Shown here: positions 44,687 to 54,701 of the stretch, piece by piece | Layout: every line of letters starts with the position of its first letter | Position numbering within the stretch: position 1 is the stretch's first letter | Origin: Methanobacterium sp. | GTDB lineage: Archaea > Methanobacteriota > Methanobacteria > Methanobacteriales > Methanobacteriaceae | DNA length: 64,000 nucleotides | Assembly (NCBI GenBank): GCA_016222945.1 | Contig: JACRPY010000002.1 | Span: forward strand, 62,001-126,000 | Direction: 5' to 3' | Made by a program: the position numbers and the translations under genes | Notes under the pieces: model-generated | The model's database searches: none | The model's input: the letters and a program-made list of their open reading frames with translations, nothing else | What the model was told of the DNA's origin: nothing

Positions 44687-45211
44687 TTATTGATTATATA
44701 ATTTCTTGAGAGATGTTATCTGAATAGTGTTAACATCCACTTCAAATCCCCTTGTTTTCTTCTTTCCCACTGCTAAAGCCGTTACAGAGTATATTTCACT
44801 TTGTCTTATTACTATCTGCCCCGATGAAGAAGTTTTATTAGCCTTTACTCCACCTGTTTGATTTTCCTTATATCCTGTAGCTGAAATGGTAAGATTCATA
44901 GTATCAGTGCTTAAACTGTTGCTTACAACTGCAGAGAGAGTGTCAACATTGATTCCATTTAAACCTGTCTTACTTATAAGAACCGGGGCAACAACATCAG
45001 GATTTGTGACATTATAGCTTTTAACTGTTATATTTTCTGTTTTAAGATTTATGCTATCCCATATGGCATTTAATTTACTGATCTGCATGTCTATAAGCTT
45101 TCCAATGTCTGGGGGTTCAGAAGTCACTATTGTATATGAACTTAAAAGTCCTGCTTCAAACACCATCACAAAGAGTAAAAGGAAGAGTATAATTTTTATG
45201 ATTCTTGGCAA
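44687..45211 (-). CDS. Membrane-anchored extracytoplasmic protein, unknown
   Basis: 174 residues from TTG 45211 (AGGTGAT 3 nt upstream). One N-terminal membrane helix (IIKIILFLLLFVMVFEAGLL) without a clear cleavage site, then a mainly beta, Ser/Thr/Asn-rich domain (ITVKSYNVTNPDVVAPVLISKTG, MNLTISATGYKENQTGG). It looks like a small surface or periplasm-side protein, with N-glycosylation sequons. No family recognised. Confidence 0.7.
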   Translation of the reverse strand: MPRIIKIILFLLLFVMVFEAGLLSSYTIVTSEPPDIGKLIDMQISKLNAIWDSINLKTENITVKSYNVTNPDVVAPVLISKTGLNGINVDTLSAVVSNSLSTDTMNLTISATGYKENQTGGVKANKTSSSGQIVIRQSEIYSVTALAVGKKKTRGFEVDVNTIQITSLKKLYNQ

Positions 45212-45361
45212 ATTATCACCTAATTAATATATCTTAAATATCCCTAAATTTTCATTCTAATTTTATTTTCTACTTAACCAATTTAATTTTATTGTCTAAA
45301 AATTAGATTAATATTATATGATGTATATTATTATATAAAAAAAGGTTTGCACGGAGTAGCC

Positions 45362-46864
45362 ATGAGCGATGATATCATTTTAAAGTTCAGTAATGCCAAC
45401 ATCTTAATTAATGATAAAGCATATGAACGCATTAAAAACCAAGAAAATTCACATGAATTCACAGAATCCCTAATAGACGAACTATTATATTCTAAAGAAG
45501 ATGTTTTTATTTTAACAGAAGAAATTCTGAATCAATATCTAAATAAAGATAATTTAGAGGATATAAAGCTTGATCAAAGTACTTCTAAGGATTTAACATC
45601 CAGCACGGATGTAATTTTGAAAGTTCCTCAAAGCAAGTTTCCAACAGGAAGACCATTTGACTTCCATGTGATCCAGGATACAAGTAAAAAATCATATACA
45701 AGCGGGGAACTCAAAGACTTCACCACTTACTTCAAGAGCAGATACCAAAAATTATACGAGCTTTTAGATAGAAGAGGAGAATTAAAGGATCATAGATCAA
45801 TTAGCGATATAAAAAAGACTGATGATGTTGTTAAGGTAATAGGAATAGTAAACGACATTAAAAACACTAAAAATAACCATAAATTCATAGAACTAGAAGA
45901 TGAAACCGGAAGCACTACTATTCTTGTGCATAATGAAAATCACCAACTCTTTGAAAAGGCAGAGAAAATTGTAAAGGATGAAATTATTGGTGTTGTTGGA
46001 AGTAAAAAAGGAACATTTGTAATAGCATCTGAACTGGTGCATCCTGGTGTGCCGCGAATTGATGAAAAACCAATGGATTTTTCTACTGTTTTCATTTCTG
46101 ATGTTCATATTGGCAGCTCCACATTCCTTGGAGATGCTTTTAACCGGTTTATAAACTGGATAAACGGAGACTTCGGCGATACCAAACATCAAGAAATAGC
46201 TCAAAACGTTAAATATCTTGTTATTGCTGGGGATTTAGTTGATGGAATAGGTATATACCCTCATCAAGAAAAAGAACTCACTATAAAAGATATTTACGGG
46301 CAATATGATGAAGCTGCACGGCTTCTTGGCGAAATCAGGACAGATATTAAGATAATAATATCTCCTGGAAACCACGATGCAGCAAGATTGGCCGAACCCC
46401 AGCCTGCAATTTCCCAGAATTATGCTAAATCACTTTATGAACTTAAAAATGCTGAATTTGTAAGTAATCCGGGAATTGTAAGTTTAGATGGGATTAATGT
46501 TCTTATATATCATGGTAGAAGCTTTGATGATATGGCTATGTCTGTTAAAGGATTCTCCCACCAGCAATCAGACCTTATAATGAAAGAATTACTGGAAAAA
46601 AGACATTTAGCCCCTATATATGGAGAAAGAACCCCTCTTGCATCAGAATATGAAGATCATTTAGTAATTAAAGATGTGCCTGATGTTTTTCACACAGGCC
46701 ATGTTCATATAAACGCTTATAAACGGCATAAAGGCGTTCATATGATAAATTCAGGCACATTCCAGTCTCAAACAGAGTTTCAGAAGATCTACAACATTAT
46801 GCCTACATGTGCAGAAGTTCCTGTAATTCACAAAGGCCAGTTTAAGCTTTTAAATTTTGCTTAA
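45362..46864 (+). CDS. polB: DNA polymerase II (family D) small subunit DP1
   Basis: 500 residues from ATG 45362 (GGAGT upstream; the TTG at 45347 is not needed). N-terminal ~150 is DP1-specific, with an OB fold at ~160-230 (KVIGIVNDIKNTKN, LEDETGSTTILVH). The calcineurin-like phosphoesterase follows: VFISDVHIGSSTFLG, VIAGDLVDGIG, IISPGNHDAAR, HTGHVHINAY, HMINSGTFQ. Family knowledge: supplies the 3'-5' exonuclease of PolD. DP2 is not in the window. All metal-binding motifs are present. Confidence 0.94.
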   Translation: MSDDIILKFSNANILINDKAYERIKNQENSHEFTESLIDELLYSKEDVFILTEEILNQYLNKDNLEDIKLDQSTSKDLTSSTDVILKVPQSKFPTGRPFDFHVIQDTSKKSYTSGELKDFTTYFKSRYQKLYELLDRRGELKDHRSISDIKKTDDVVKVIGIVNDIKNTKNNHKFIELEDETGSTTILVHNENHQLFEKAEKIVKDEIIGVVGSKKGTFVIASELVHPGVPRIDEKPMDFSTVFISDVHIGSSTFLGDAFNRFINWINGDFGDTKHQEIAQNVKYLVIAGDLVDGIGIYPHQEKELTIKDIYGQYDEAARLLGEIRTDIKIIISPGNHDAARLAEPQPAISQNYAKSLYELKNAEFVSNPGIVSLDGINVLIYHGRSFDDMAMSVKGFSHQQSDLIMKELLEKRHLAPIYGERTPLASEYEDHLVIKDVPDVFHTGHVHINAYKRHKGVHMINSGTFQSQTEFQKIYNIMPTCAEVPVIHKGQFKLLNFA

Positions 46865-46974
46865 ATTGATATTAACTGAATTTTTATATCTATTTGCCAT
46901 ATAAACAAGGCAGTATGAGTTATGAAGTAAAAATTGGATTTTATGTTCCTAATATATACTAAAGGAGAATTTAA

Positions 46975-47550
46975 ATGGATAAAAATGTTATTATAAAAGA
47001 ATTAATCAATGTTTCACATTACATATATAAAAAAGGCCTTAGCCCTGGAAAATCAGGAAATTTAAGCTGTAGATTTTATGATAACAACGTTTCAAAAGTA
47101 GCAATAACAAGAAGCGGGATTTCCAAAGGAAGAATACAAAAAGAAGATGTAATTATCATAGATATGGATGGAAACATCCTGGAAGGGGATAAAAAACCAT
47201 CTTTAGAAATGTTCATGCATCTTGGAATCTATAAAGAAAGAAACGATATTAATAGTGTTGTTCATAATCATTCTCCCTTTGCAACTGGTTTTTCAATGTC
47301 GGATAAGCGATTAAAAAGACTTGAAGGATTTGGACCAATTGAAAATCCATATATTCCATCTGTGAAGTACTCAAAGCCTGGAAGCATTGAACTTGCAGAA
47401 GATACAGCTAAAATGATGAAAAATGAGGATGCTGTACTCCTTAAAAATCATGGTGTTGTTGCAGCAGGTGTGAATCTTGATGAAGCAGTTCTTCTTGCTG
47501 AATTCGTTGAAGATATAGCTAAAATACAGTTTGTAGCTCAACTCCTCTAA
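46975..47550 (+). CDS. fucA: Class II aldolase, L-fuculose-phosphate aldolase type
   Basis: 191 residues. SPGKSGNLSCRF, the TRSGISKGRIQKEDV phosphate region, SLEMFMHLGIYKERNDINSVVHNHSPFATGFS with zinc-ligand His pair and Glu, and LKNHGVVAAGVNLDEAV carry the family's zinc site. In methanogens it makes lactaldehyde for F420 synthesis or joins aromatic amino acid synthesis; which applies is not shown here. AGGAG precedes the ATG. 110 bp after polB, probably separately transcribed. Confidence 0.88.
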   Translation: MDKNVIIKELINVSHYIYKKGLSPGKSGNLSCRFYDNNVSKVAITRSGISKGRIQKEDVIIIDMDGNILEGDKKPSLEMFMHLGIYKERNDINSVVHNHSPFATGFSMSDKRLKRLEGFGPIENPYIPSVKYSKPGSIELAEDTAKMMKNEDAVLLKNHGVVAAGVNLDEAVLLAEFVEDIAKIQFVAQLL

Positions 47551-47741
47551 TATTTTTCTTTTAAAAAATACTATAAAAAATTAAAATTAAAATTGAACTT
47601 CTAATTTTAACTTCTAATTTTTTTATTTAATATATTAAAATAATGTAAAAAATTTAAAAAAGTAGCAGCAAAATAGAATATAAATCTGCTAATAAATCTG
47701 ATTAAATAGATAAAACTAATTAAATTAATTAAAAATAGAAT

Positions 47742-47996
47742 TTAGTCTCTGATAGACTCTAATTCACTTAAAACATTCCAAACAAGAGTTCTTGCATGTA
47801 TAGGGATGTTTGGGTCGTTACTAATTTCATCAAGTATTGAAATTACGGTACTTGCACGAACTGTGGCATCATCATCATCTTTAGATAAAATATCCTTTGA
47901 TTCTTCTGCTGCCCTTCTAATATTCCTTGGAACACTTGTATCTTCCATGATATGTCGTAATATTTGAGTAACGCGATCAATTGCATCTTTATTCAT
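47742..47996 (-). CDS. UPF0147 family protein
   Basis: 84 residues, all-helical: ILRHIMEDTSVPRNIRRAAEESKDIL, STVISILDEISNDPNIPIHARTLVWNVLSELESI. This is the UPF0147 signature, found almost only in archaea; function unknown, possibly RNA-associated. Strong ribosome site GGAGGT. Monocistronic. Confidence 0.92.
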   Translation of the reverse strand: MNKDAIDRVTQILRHIMEDTSVPRNIRRAAEESKDILSKDDDDATVRASTVISILDEISNDPNIPIHARTLVWNVLSELESIRD

Positions 47997-48181
47997 AATA
48001 TAACCTCCATAGTGTTAAATAAAATAATTTTATAAATAGACTAAATATAATAGACTAACTATTAATCTTTATACATGATGAGATAAAAACCTTTTGTATC
48101 CAATTTTCTTAAAATTGAATTCACTTATAATTTATAACTTATAATAAACCCATCTAAAAAAACCATGAATGATGTTTTTAA

Positions 48182-49174
48182 TTAGTTAGATGATACTGCA
48201 ACAGCTATTGTAACTCCATTAAACGCTGTTTTTCTAAATATAAGCTTTGAATTGTTCCCTGCAGCAATTAAAGCCGATGGCTCACAAACTCCAGGAATTC
48301 CAAATTTTCCCTCAACAAACAAAGACTTTGCACACTGCGGGTCCTTAAAATCTTTCAATTTATCTAAAGAAATGATTTCAAGGGGAATATCAAGTTTCAT
48401 TGCTGTTTCAATTATTCCTACCTCATTTTTTTTCACTTCAGCAGTTGCAAGCATGTCTATCCTATCTAAAGATAAATTAAGGGCATTAATTGCACTTTCA
48501 ACCGCTGATTTGACATCTAATTGTAAAACAGCTTTTCGAGCTCCAATACCTACAACCAGTTTTTTTGGTTTTAAAACTATCTCTGTATCTTCAAATACGG
48601 CTTTTAAATCTTTATTTTCAAATTTAAGCAAGTTATATGAATTTTTAATTAATGGATCATTAAAAATAAATTCAAATTTAGAGGGAACATATAAATCAGG
48701 GGTTTTATTGTTAACCAAAGCTGAATTTATAGTCATTATTTTTTTAGGATCATCTATTTCTAAGTGGTATCTTCTTGCAAGAGAATCTATCCCTATTTTG
48801 CCATGAATATCTGTAGCTGTTGTTATAACCGGATCTGCACCAGATATTTCAGCAATCTTTAATGTAATCTCATTTGCACCGCCAAAATGTCCTGAAAGCA
48901 GGCTTATTACATGTTTTGCCTGATCATCCATAACCAAAACTGCAGGATCCTCTATTTTATCCCTAATAAGGCCACAAATATTTCTTACCATTATTCCAGT
49001 TGCCATTATACCAATTATACAATCATAATCCCTAAAGACATATTTTAATGTCTCTTTAACATTTTTATGGAATATACCTACTTTTATTACTGTTGAATCC
49101 TCATCTAAAACCTTTTTTAGGTTAAATGCGACATCTTGAGCATCTTTTGTTATGGTAAATATGGCTATTTTCAT
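48182..49174 (-). CDS. cbiG: Cobalt-precorrin 5A hydrolase
   Basis: 330 residues from ATG 49174 (GAGG 7 nt upstream). N-terminal MKIAIFTITKDAQDVA, IIGIMATGIMVRNICGLIRDKIEDPAVLVMD and HVISLLSGHFGGANEIT are the CbiG N and core domains; the C-terminal GIGARKAV, RIDMLATAEVKKNE and SALIAAGNNSKLIFRKTAFNGVTIAVA are conserved. It opens the lactone and releases acetaldehyde in anaerobic B12 synthesis. It stands 5 kb from cbiH and 0.9 kb from cbiB, all on the minus strand but separated by other genes. Confidence 0.92.
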   Translation of the reverse strand: MKIAIFTITKDAQDVAFNLKKVLDEDSTVIKVGIFHKNVKETLKYVFRDYDCIIGIMATGIMVRNICGLIRDKIEDPAVLVMDDQAKHVISLLSGHFGGANEITLKIAEISGADPVITTATDIHGKIGIDSLARRYHLEIDDPKKIMTINSALVNNKTPDLYVPSKFEFIFNDPLIKNSYNLLKFENKDLKAVFEDTEIVLKPKKLVVGIGARKAVLQLDVKSAVESAINALNLSLDRIDMLATAEVKKNEVGIIETAMKLDIPLEIISLDKLKDFKDPQCAKSLFVEGKFGIPGVCEPSALIAAGNNSKLIFRKTAFNGVTIAVAVSSN

Positions 49175-49375
49175 TTTCTGCCTCAACATCATATTCTAAA
49201 AATAACTATAAATATTTTCAATTTAATAGAACAATATCCATGGTATGTTAACAAGAATTTAAATTATTTATCTCTTATTAATTAATTCAAAATATTTAAA
49301 AAAAATCAAATCTTAAACATAAAAAAAATCAAATCTTAAACAATTTTAAATCATCTAAACTTAAGGAGCATAAAA

Positions 49376-50026
49376 ATGTATGTAGTGATACTTGGTAGTG
49401 GAAGAGTAGGTCTAAATCTTGCCTCTTTTTTGATTTCTGATGGTCAAGATGTTACTCTCATCGAAAGTGATGCAGAATTATGCTCCAAGGCTGCTTCTGA
49501 ATTAGATTCTTTAGTTATTTGTGGTAATGGGACTGATATTAAAACTTTAAAGGAAGCAAATATAGAAGATGCAGATGTTTTTGTTGCAGCCACAGGAAAT
49601 GACGAAGTTAATTTACTTACCTGTGTTCTGGTAAAAGGATTCAATGTACCAAAGATTATAGCCCGAGTAAGTGATTATACCCATAAAAAAGCGTTTAAAA
49701 GCGCAGGTATTGATTTTGCTATAAGTCCAGAACTTACAGCCGCGAGTTATCTTGAAAAAATAATATTAAGACCAAAGATAGCAGATTTAGTGGTTTTAGG
49801 AAGGGGAGATGCAGAATTATTAGATCTTACATTGAAAAATAAATCATTTATTGGTAAAAAAATAGGAGAAATTAGCCCTACTAAAAAATATATAATAGTT
49901 GCAGTGTTTGAAAACGGGAATATAAACATTCCAATGCAGGACGACGTCTTGAAAGAAGGTTCTAAAATTTCTATTCTTGTAAAAACAAAATATATAAAAG
50001 ATATTATAGAATTATTCACAGATTAA
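49376..50026 (+). CDS. trkA: TrkA potassium channel/transport regulatory subunit
   Basis: 216 residues: an RCK_N Rossmann fold with VILGSGRVGLNLASFL (G-x-G-x-x-G) and VTLIESD, CGNGTDIKTLKEANIEDADVF, then an RCK_C domain from ~145 (GKKIGEISPTKKYIIVAV). It binds NAD or ATP and controls K+ uptake by a Trk/Ktr membrane subunit, which is not adjacent. AAGGAG precedes the ATG. Confidence 0.93.
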   Translation: MYVVILGSGRVGLNLASFLISDGQDVTLIESDAELCSKAASELDSLVICGNGTDIKTLKEANIEDADVFVAATGNDEVNLLTCVLVKGFNVPKIIARVSDYTHKKAFKSAGIDFAISPELTAASYLEKIILRPKIADLVVLGRGDAELLDLTLKNKSFIGKKIGEISPTKKYIIVAVFENGNINIPMQDDVLKEGSKISILVKTKYIKDIIELFTD

Positions 50027-50082
50027 ACCATTGAAAGCTGAAATAAAAAAATTATGGATTTAAACTCATTTTAAAGTTAATT

Positions 50083-51033
50083 TTAAATTTTATATCCTAA
50101 CTGCATCAAAAGAACTATAAAAAGTCCGAATAACAATGCTATCAATATAATAAACAACAAAATCGTTGTTTTTGTAAGTAATAGAGCTTCTGAAATTTTA
50201 TCTGGTGTTAAATTAGTTAAATCATCCCCAATTTTATAATAACCTATTTTTTCAAGGCTAATTTCCAGTGCACCAGCTGCAGCAGCCATGGAGTAACCCG
50301 AATTCGGGCTATCAGGCTTTCTTGCATCTCTTCTCATTATTTTATACGCATTCTTCCAGTTCATCCTAAGAATAAAAGCTGCAATAACAACAAGAATACC
50401 AGTAAGTCTTGCAGGGATATAATTTAATATATCATCCACATTTGCAGGAAACCAGCCTATTTTAATGTTTTCAGGGTTTTTATAGCCCACCATAGCATCA
50501 AGCGTATTTATAACTCTGTATGCAACAGCTCCAGGAACACCAAAAATAAATGCATAGAATATTGGGGCAATCACTGAGTCTGTGATGTTTTCTGTTAATG
50601 TTTCAATTGTAGCTGAGATTAAATCTTCCTTTGAAAGATTAGAAGTATCTCTACTTACAAGATAAGACATTGATTTCCTTGCAACCCCAATATCATGATC
50701 CAACTCAGTTCTTATATCTTGAGCTGAAGTTATAAGAACTTTAATTGCAAAAGTAGTTGTTAAAATCAATGCTGAAACAATTAAATAAATTAAGTTATTA
50801 AATGCTAACAAAGAAGTAAGGACGTAGGTTGCAAGTGTAAAAATAATTACCAAATCCAGTGTTAATATTATTCCTGAGATTTTATTTCTATATTTTATTA
50901 AATTACCATTATAAATGTCAATAAGTTTCCCCATCCATACAACAGGATGTATTTTTGCAGGAAATTCTCCAAATATAACGTCGATGATTACTGCAATTAT
51001 GATTATGGATATTAAATTTATTTGAAGTTCCAT
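50083..51033 (-). CDS. cbiB: Adenosylcobinamide-phosphate synthase
   Basis: 316 residues from ATG 51033 (GGGGAT 3-4 nt upstream); an upstream ATG at 51108 is 25 codons earlier without a ribosome site. Membrane protein with several helices: IIAVIIDVIFGEFPAKIHPVVWMGKLID, ISYLVSRDTSNL, ATIETLTENITDSVIAP, AYRVINTLDAMVGYKN, RPDARKPDSPNSGYSMAAAAGAL-type segment. It attaches aminopropanol phosphate in cobamide synthesis. Other cbi genes are nearby but not in one operon. Confidence 0.92.
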   Translation of the reverse strand: MELQINLISIIIIAVIIDVIFGEFPAKIHPVVWMGKLIDIYNGNLIKYRNKISGIILTLDLVIIFTLATYVLTSLLAFNNLIYLIVSALILTTTFAIKVLITSAQDIRTELDHDIGVARKSMSYLVSRDTSNLSKEDLISATIETLTENITDSVIAPIFYAFIFGVPGAVAYRVINTLDAMVGYKNPENIKIGWFPANVDDILNYIPARLTGILVVIAAFILRMNWKNAYKIMRRDARKPDSPNSGYSMAAAAGALEISLEKIGYYKIGDDLTNLTPDKISEALLLTKTTILLFIILIALLFGLFIVLLMQLGYKI

Positions 51034-51256
51034 GAAATCCCCTGAATAACACTTTGAATTTAAATTAGTTGCCAAATATATTTTATTTGAATTATATACC
51101 AATAGCAAGAATTTGGTGTAATCTAATTACAGTACTAAATATTGTTTAATCTATGAAAATAATTTTAGTTTCAAAATATTTAATTCTAATACAAGTAAAC
51201 ATTAATTGTAGATAAAGTTCAAAAAATACACTGATAAAGTTAACAAGGTGTTAAAA

Positions 51257-51745
51257 ATGTCAAAAATCGAAGATAAAGTTCAAAAATGGCTCTCTGATGA
51301 GGGTTTTTTCAGGCAGAAAGTTTCAGATGATAACACAAACTTCCATTTCATGATAAATTATCCTGAAGGTCACGCTCTGGATGTTATTCAGCCAAAAGGT
51401 AAAAAAGACTTAGTTGTAATAGGATGTGCTACAAATATTAGTCCAGAACACCAATCAAAGATAAAAATGCTTAAAAATACAAAAAGAGAAAGTTTTATGT
51501 GGGATTTCAGGTTTCTTTTAAATAATCAATTTGTTGATTTCCAATTACAGCATCCAGACAATGTTTTGCAAAGTTTTGTGATTACAGATGAAATATATGA
51601 AGACGGATTAAGCAAAGACAGATTAATTTCCACTGTAAAAAAAATTTTCAGAGCCAAGCTACAAGGAATATGGAAAATACAGAAAGAATTTGGAGTTTAT
51701 GACGAAAGTGAAAAAAATAGTCAACCAGACAGTATGTACGTATAA
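51257..51745 (+). CDS. DUF2299-like protein
   Basis: 162 residues from ATG 51257, with AAGGTG upstream that includes the GTG at 51248. A mixed alpha/beta soluble protein: IEDKVQKWLSDEGFFRQKVSDDN, FHFMINYPEGHALDVIQPKG, LVVIGCATNISPEHQSKIK, then a basic helix. I recall this pattern from DUF2299, a methanogen family of unknown function. Monocistronic, 224 bp from cbiB, divergent. Confidence 0.6.
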   Translation: MSKIEDKVQKWLSDEGFFRQKVSDDNTNFHFMINYPEGHALDVIQPKGKKDLVVIGCATNISPEHQSKIKMLKNTKRESFMWDFRFLLNNQFVDFQLQHPDNVLQSFVITDEIYEDGLSKDRLISTVKKIFRAKLQGIWKIQKEFGVYDESEKNSQPDSMYV

Positions 51746-51937
51746 CGTTAAGAACATTTTAATGCTCTAAATAATAAAATAATCTTAAAAATAATTTATT
51801 TAAATGAAATAACAGTATTAAAACGTTTTTTGCACAAAATACTGGTTTTAATAATTATAAAATAAGATGTGAAATTTGAAGTATAATATATTTAATTTGT
51901 TTGTGTGTAAGTTCACAATTAATAGATTGAGACATGC

Positions 51938-52000
51938 ATTTCAAGTGTAAAATATATTCACCAAATTAAATTTTTAAGGTGAGACATCAATTTCAAGTGT
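51938..52000 (-). repeat. Pair of origin-type mini-ORB motifs away from oriC
   Basis: ATTTCAAGTGTAAA at 51938-51951 and TTTCAAGTGT at 51991-52000 are the reverse complement of the TTACACTTGAAAT motif repeated around cdc6. They lie about 7 kb from the origin on the other side of the kinase genes, each preceded by GAGACAT. They could be outlying Orc1-binding sites. Confidence 0.6.
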
Positions 52001-52434
52001 ATCACAGAATAGAAATCTAGAATTTTCAGATAATTTTAGGAAAATATTTAATCAAACACTTTTTAATCATGTTATATTAAAAAATATATAGATTAAGAGA
52101 TTTAGCTGAATCAATATTTAAATAGGATTTAAAAATGAATCTAAGAGCATTATGGAATCCAAGTAGCATTAGCACAGAGCAAAAAAAATAATCCTCAATT
52201 TTAGTAATGCCTAATAACATAAATACAGAACAAATGAAGAAATCATAGTTGAAGATGTTAAATGCTTTTAATACAAGATAACAGAAATAATGCTTCATCC
52301 AATATAATCTATTAACTATTTCAAGCTATGTTGCATGATTAATAGAACTAAGTAAAATAACCTCTAAACTGTATTAAATAGTGCCAATAAACACATCTAT
52401 TCCTTATAAAAGAAGTATTGTGCATTGATCACTC

Positions 52435-52568
52435 TATTTATAGTGTAATATTTGGGAATAAATAGAGAAAATTTGTTTTATTAAGTTAAAACTAATAAAA
52501 ATATTTATAGTGTAATATTTGGGAATAAATAGAGAAAATCTGTTTTATTAAGTTAAAACTAATAAAAA
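52435..52568. repeat. 67-bp near-perfect tandem duplication
   Basis: Copies 52435-52501 and 52502-52568 differ at one base (ATTTG versus ATCTG). Each contains TATTTATAGTG...GGGAATAAATAGA, of which the first copy makes an inverted repeat TCTATTTAT/ATAAATAGA. It lies just 25 bp beyond the stop codon of the kinase at 52594. Confidence 0.92.
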
Positions 52569-52593
52569 TATTGATTTAAACTATATCTTTAAA

Positions 52594-54615
52594 TTATATC
52601 CTTTTCTCGTATTTTAATTCAGGGAATGTGATTTTATAAACTGTTCCTTCCTCTTCTAAAATCTCTATATTACCATCTAATTGATCTACCAAAGAATCAA
52701 CCAAACTTAAACCTAATGTTGTCCCGTTTTCTAAGTCATGTTCTTTAATGTGCCCTACACCATTATCCTTCACAATTAAGACATATTCATCGTTATCAGG
52801 ATACATTTTCACCATTATTTTACCTTTTCTACCTTGAGGAAATGCATGTTTTAGGGAATTTGAAACAAGTTCATTTATGATAAGACCACATGGAACTGAA
52901 GTTTCAATATTAAGCTCTATTTCCTCAATATCTAACTCTAAATCAATATGAGACAAATTAGAATAACTATATATTAAACTATTCAAAAAAGTTTTCAAAT
53001 AATCAGAGAAGTTTATTGAACTTAGATTATCTGATTGATAAAGTTTTTCATGGATCATGGCCATTGATCTCACTCTATTCTGACTATTAATAAAAAGCTC
53101 ATAATCCTCATCATTCACCACATTTTTAGATTGTAAATTCAAAAGGCTTATGATAATCTGCAAATTGTTATTCACCCTGTGATGAATTTCTCTAAGGAGA
53201 GCTTCTTTTTCAATCAACGAGCTCTTAACAAATTCTTCAGCTTCTTTTTGTTCACTAATATCTCTGCTGCTGTAAATAAATCTTTTAATCTTGTTATCTT
53301 TAAAAACAGGTTTTCCAATTGTTTCCAGCCATATATATTTACCTTCACTGTTTTTAGAGCGATATTGTAATCTTACACCCAGATGAGATTCAACCGATTT
53401 TTTAAGACTATTAGTTACTTCTTCTAAATCATCAGGATGAATAAATTCATATAATGATTTTCCCAATAAATTTTCAGGCGACTGACCTATAAGTTGAAGG
53501 GAAGAAGGACTCACATATTTGTAAATGCCATCTTCATCCGATTCTGTGATTAGGTCCATCATATTAGATGTAATAAATGTTAGTTGCTCCTCTCTTTTAG
53601 AAATTAGTTCTTTATTCCTTTTTAGAGTTTTTTGAGCCTTTTTTATCTCATTTAAGGAGATAATCTGCCTGATAATTACTAATACCACTACAATTCCCAC
53701 CCCCCAGATTAAGGCCTTATCAGGAATGGTGATAATTAAAAGACCATATGTAAAAATAACAAGTATCAAAGGTAAATATGAAATCAAATCATTTTGGGCA
53801 CGTGATTCTCGGTAAGAATCTATTAAATATCTTAAATCTACATTGATATCTTTTAAAAAACATATGACTGCTATTATGATAAATATTGAGTTGGAAGCAT
53901 AAAGGACTGTGAATAACCACTTATAGATTAAAATCGGATTTATCGCATGATAAGCATATATCATATCCCCTAATATCTGAAGAAACATTCCTAAGGTAAA
54001 TAAAATTAGAGGTAGTTCAGAAATCTTCCGGTTTTCATTAAATAATAGTGTTAGTACTGCAAATAGTACTATAAGATCTAAAAATAGATAAAATATGGCA
54101 ATTATATCAGATAGAGTATCTGGCTGGCTGGGTCCCACAGTAGGCCAAACAAATAAAAACCACACTATAAAGAATGCAGATATCATGATAATAACTGCAT
54201 CTAATAAAGATTTGTATTTGATTTTAAATGGTTTTTTCATGAATAAAAGTATTCCCAGTACTAATAAAGGATAGGCCCCTATATAAAAGATATCTGCAAT
54301 GGAAAGTGGAGAAATAATCCTCGAATAATCCTCGAAAACGAAATAAAAAAAGCTAGCAATAGAATAAAACACCATAGCCATGGAAAGTATTAACCATGGC
54401 TTAAAAGTATCTTCACGTGTTTTATAAGACCACCACGCAGTGTAAATTAGAAACCATGACGCAAAAAGACCAACTAATGGTGCTAAAATATCCATATAGA
54501 ATAAAAATAAGTTAGTATTCCATAAAGAAATAGGAATGATAATTAAAAGAATTAAAGCCACTATAACTATTAGTATTAAAGATTTAAATCTATTTAAAGA
54601 TGTTGATGCATACAT
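52594..54615 (-). CDS. Membrane sensor histidine kinase (7TM-type input, PAS, HisKA_2)
   Basis: 673 residues. Residues ~10-330 hold about ten membrane helices in two groups, an input of a MASE-like kind. A short coiled coil precedes a PAS domain at ~345-460 (LTFITSNMMDLITESDEDG, KSLYEFIHPDDLEEV). HisKA_2 contains LLREIHHRVNNNLQIIISLLNLQ with the phospho-His, and HATPase includes LIINELVSNSLKHAFPQG, VKDNGVG and GLSLVDSLV. No response regulator is adjacent, common in methanogens. Divergent from the kinase at 54929. AGGGTAAG precedes the ATG. Confidence 0.88.
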   Translation of the reverse strand: MYASTSLNRFKSLILIVIVALILLIIIPISLWNTNLFLFYMDILAPLVGLFASWFLIYTAWWSYKTREDTFKPWLILSMAMVFYSIASFFYFVFEDYSRIISPLSIADIFYIGAYPLLVLGILLFMKKPFKIKYKSLLDAVIIMISAFFIVWFLFVWPTVGPSQPDTLSDIIAIFYLFLDLIVLFAVLTLLFNENRKISELPLILFTLGMFLQILGDMIYAYHAINPILIYKWLFTVLYASNSIFIIIAVICFLKDINVDLRYLIDSYRESRAQNDLISYLPLILVIFTYGLLIITIPDKALIWGVGIVVVLVIIRQIISLNEIKKAQKTLKRNKELISKREEQLTFITSNMMDLITESDEDGIYKYVSPSSLQLIGQSPENLLGKSLYEFIHPDDLEEVTNSLKKSVESHLGVRLQYRSKNSEGKYIWLETIGKPVFKDNKIKRFIYSSRDISEQKEAEEFVKSSLIEKEALLREIHHRVNNNLQIIISLLNLQSKNVVNDEDYELFINSQNRVRSMAMIHEKLYQSDNLSSINFSDYLKTFLNSLIYSYSNLSHIDLELDIEEIELNIETSVPCGLIINELVSNSLKHAFPQGRKGKIMVKMYPDNDEYVLIVKDNGVGHIKEHDLENGTTLGLSLVDSLVDQLDGNIEILEEEGTVYKITFPELKYEKRI

Positions 54616-54701
54616 TTTCTTACCCTAAACCAGTGTACACACATAATTTTTGTTCTTCTTCATTTATCAAATTTGTTGAAATATTGGTTAATAAAGTAGA
54701 A

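Larger units (their letters stand above)
51746..52593. other. 850-bp AT-rich non-coding region with ORB-like sites and a tandem duplication
   Basis: Contains two inverted mini-ORB motifs at 51938-52000 and a 67-bp tandem duplication at 52435-52568. A 73-codon minus-strand frame at 52077-52298 has poor start signals and repetitive low-complexity residues, so no gene is called. Confidence 0.7.

Noticed and set aside
52077..52298. 73-codon minus-strand reading frame
   Set aside because: Low-complexity aromatic and hydrophobic residues, repetitive DNA beneath it, and no ribosome site.
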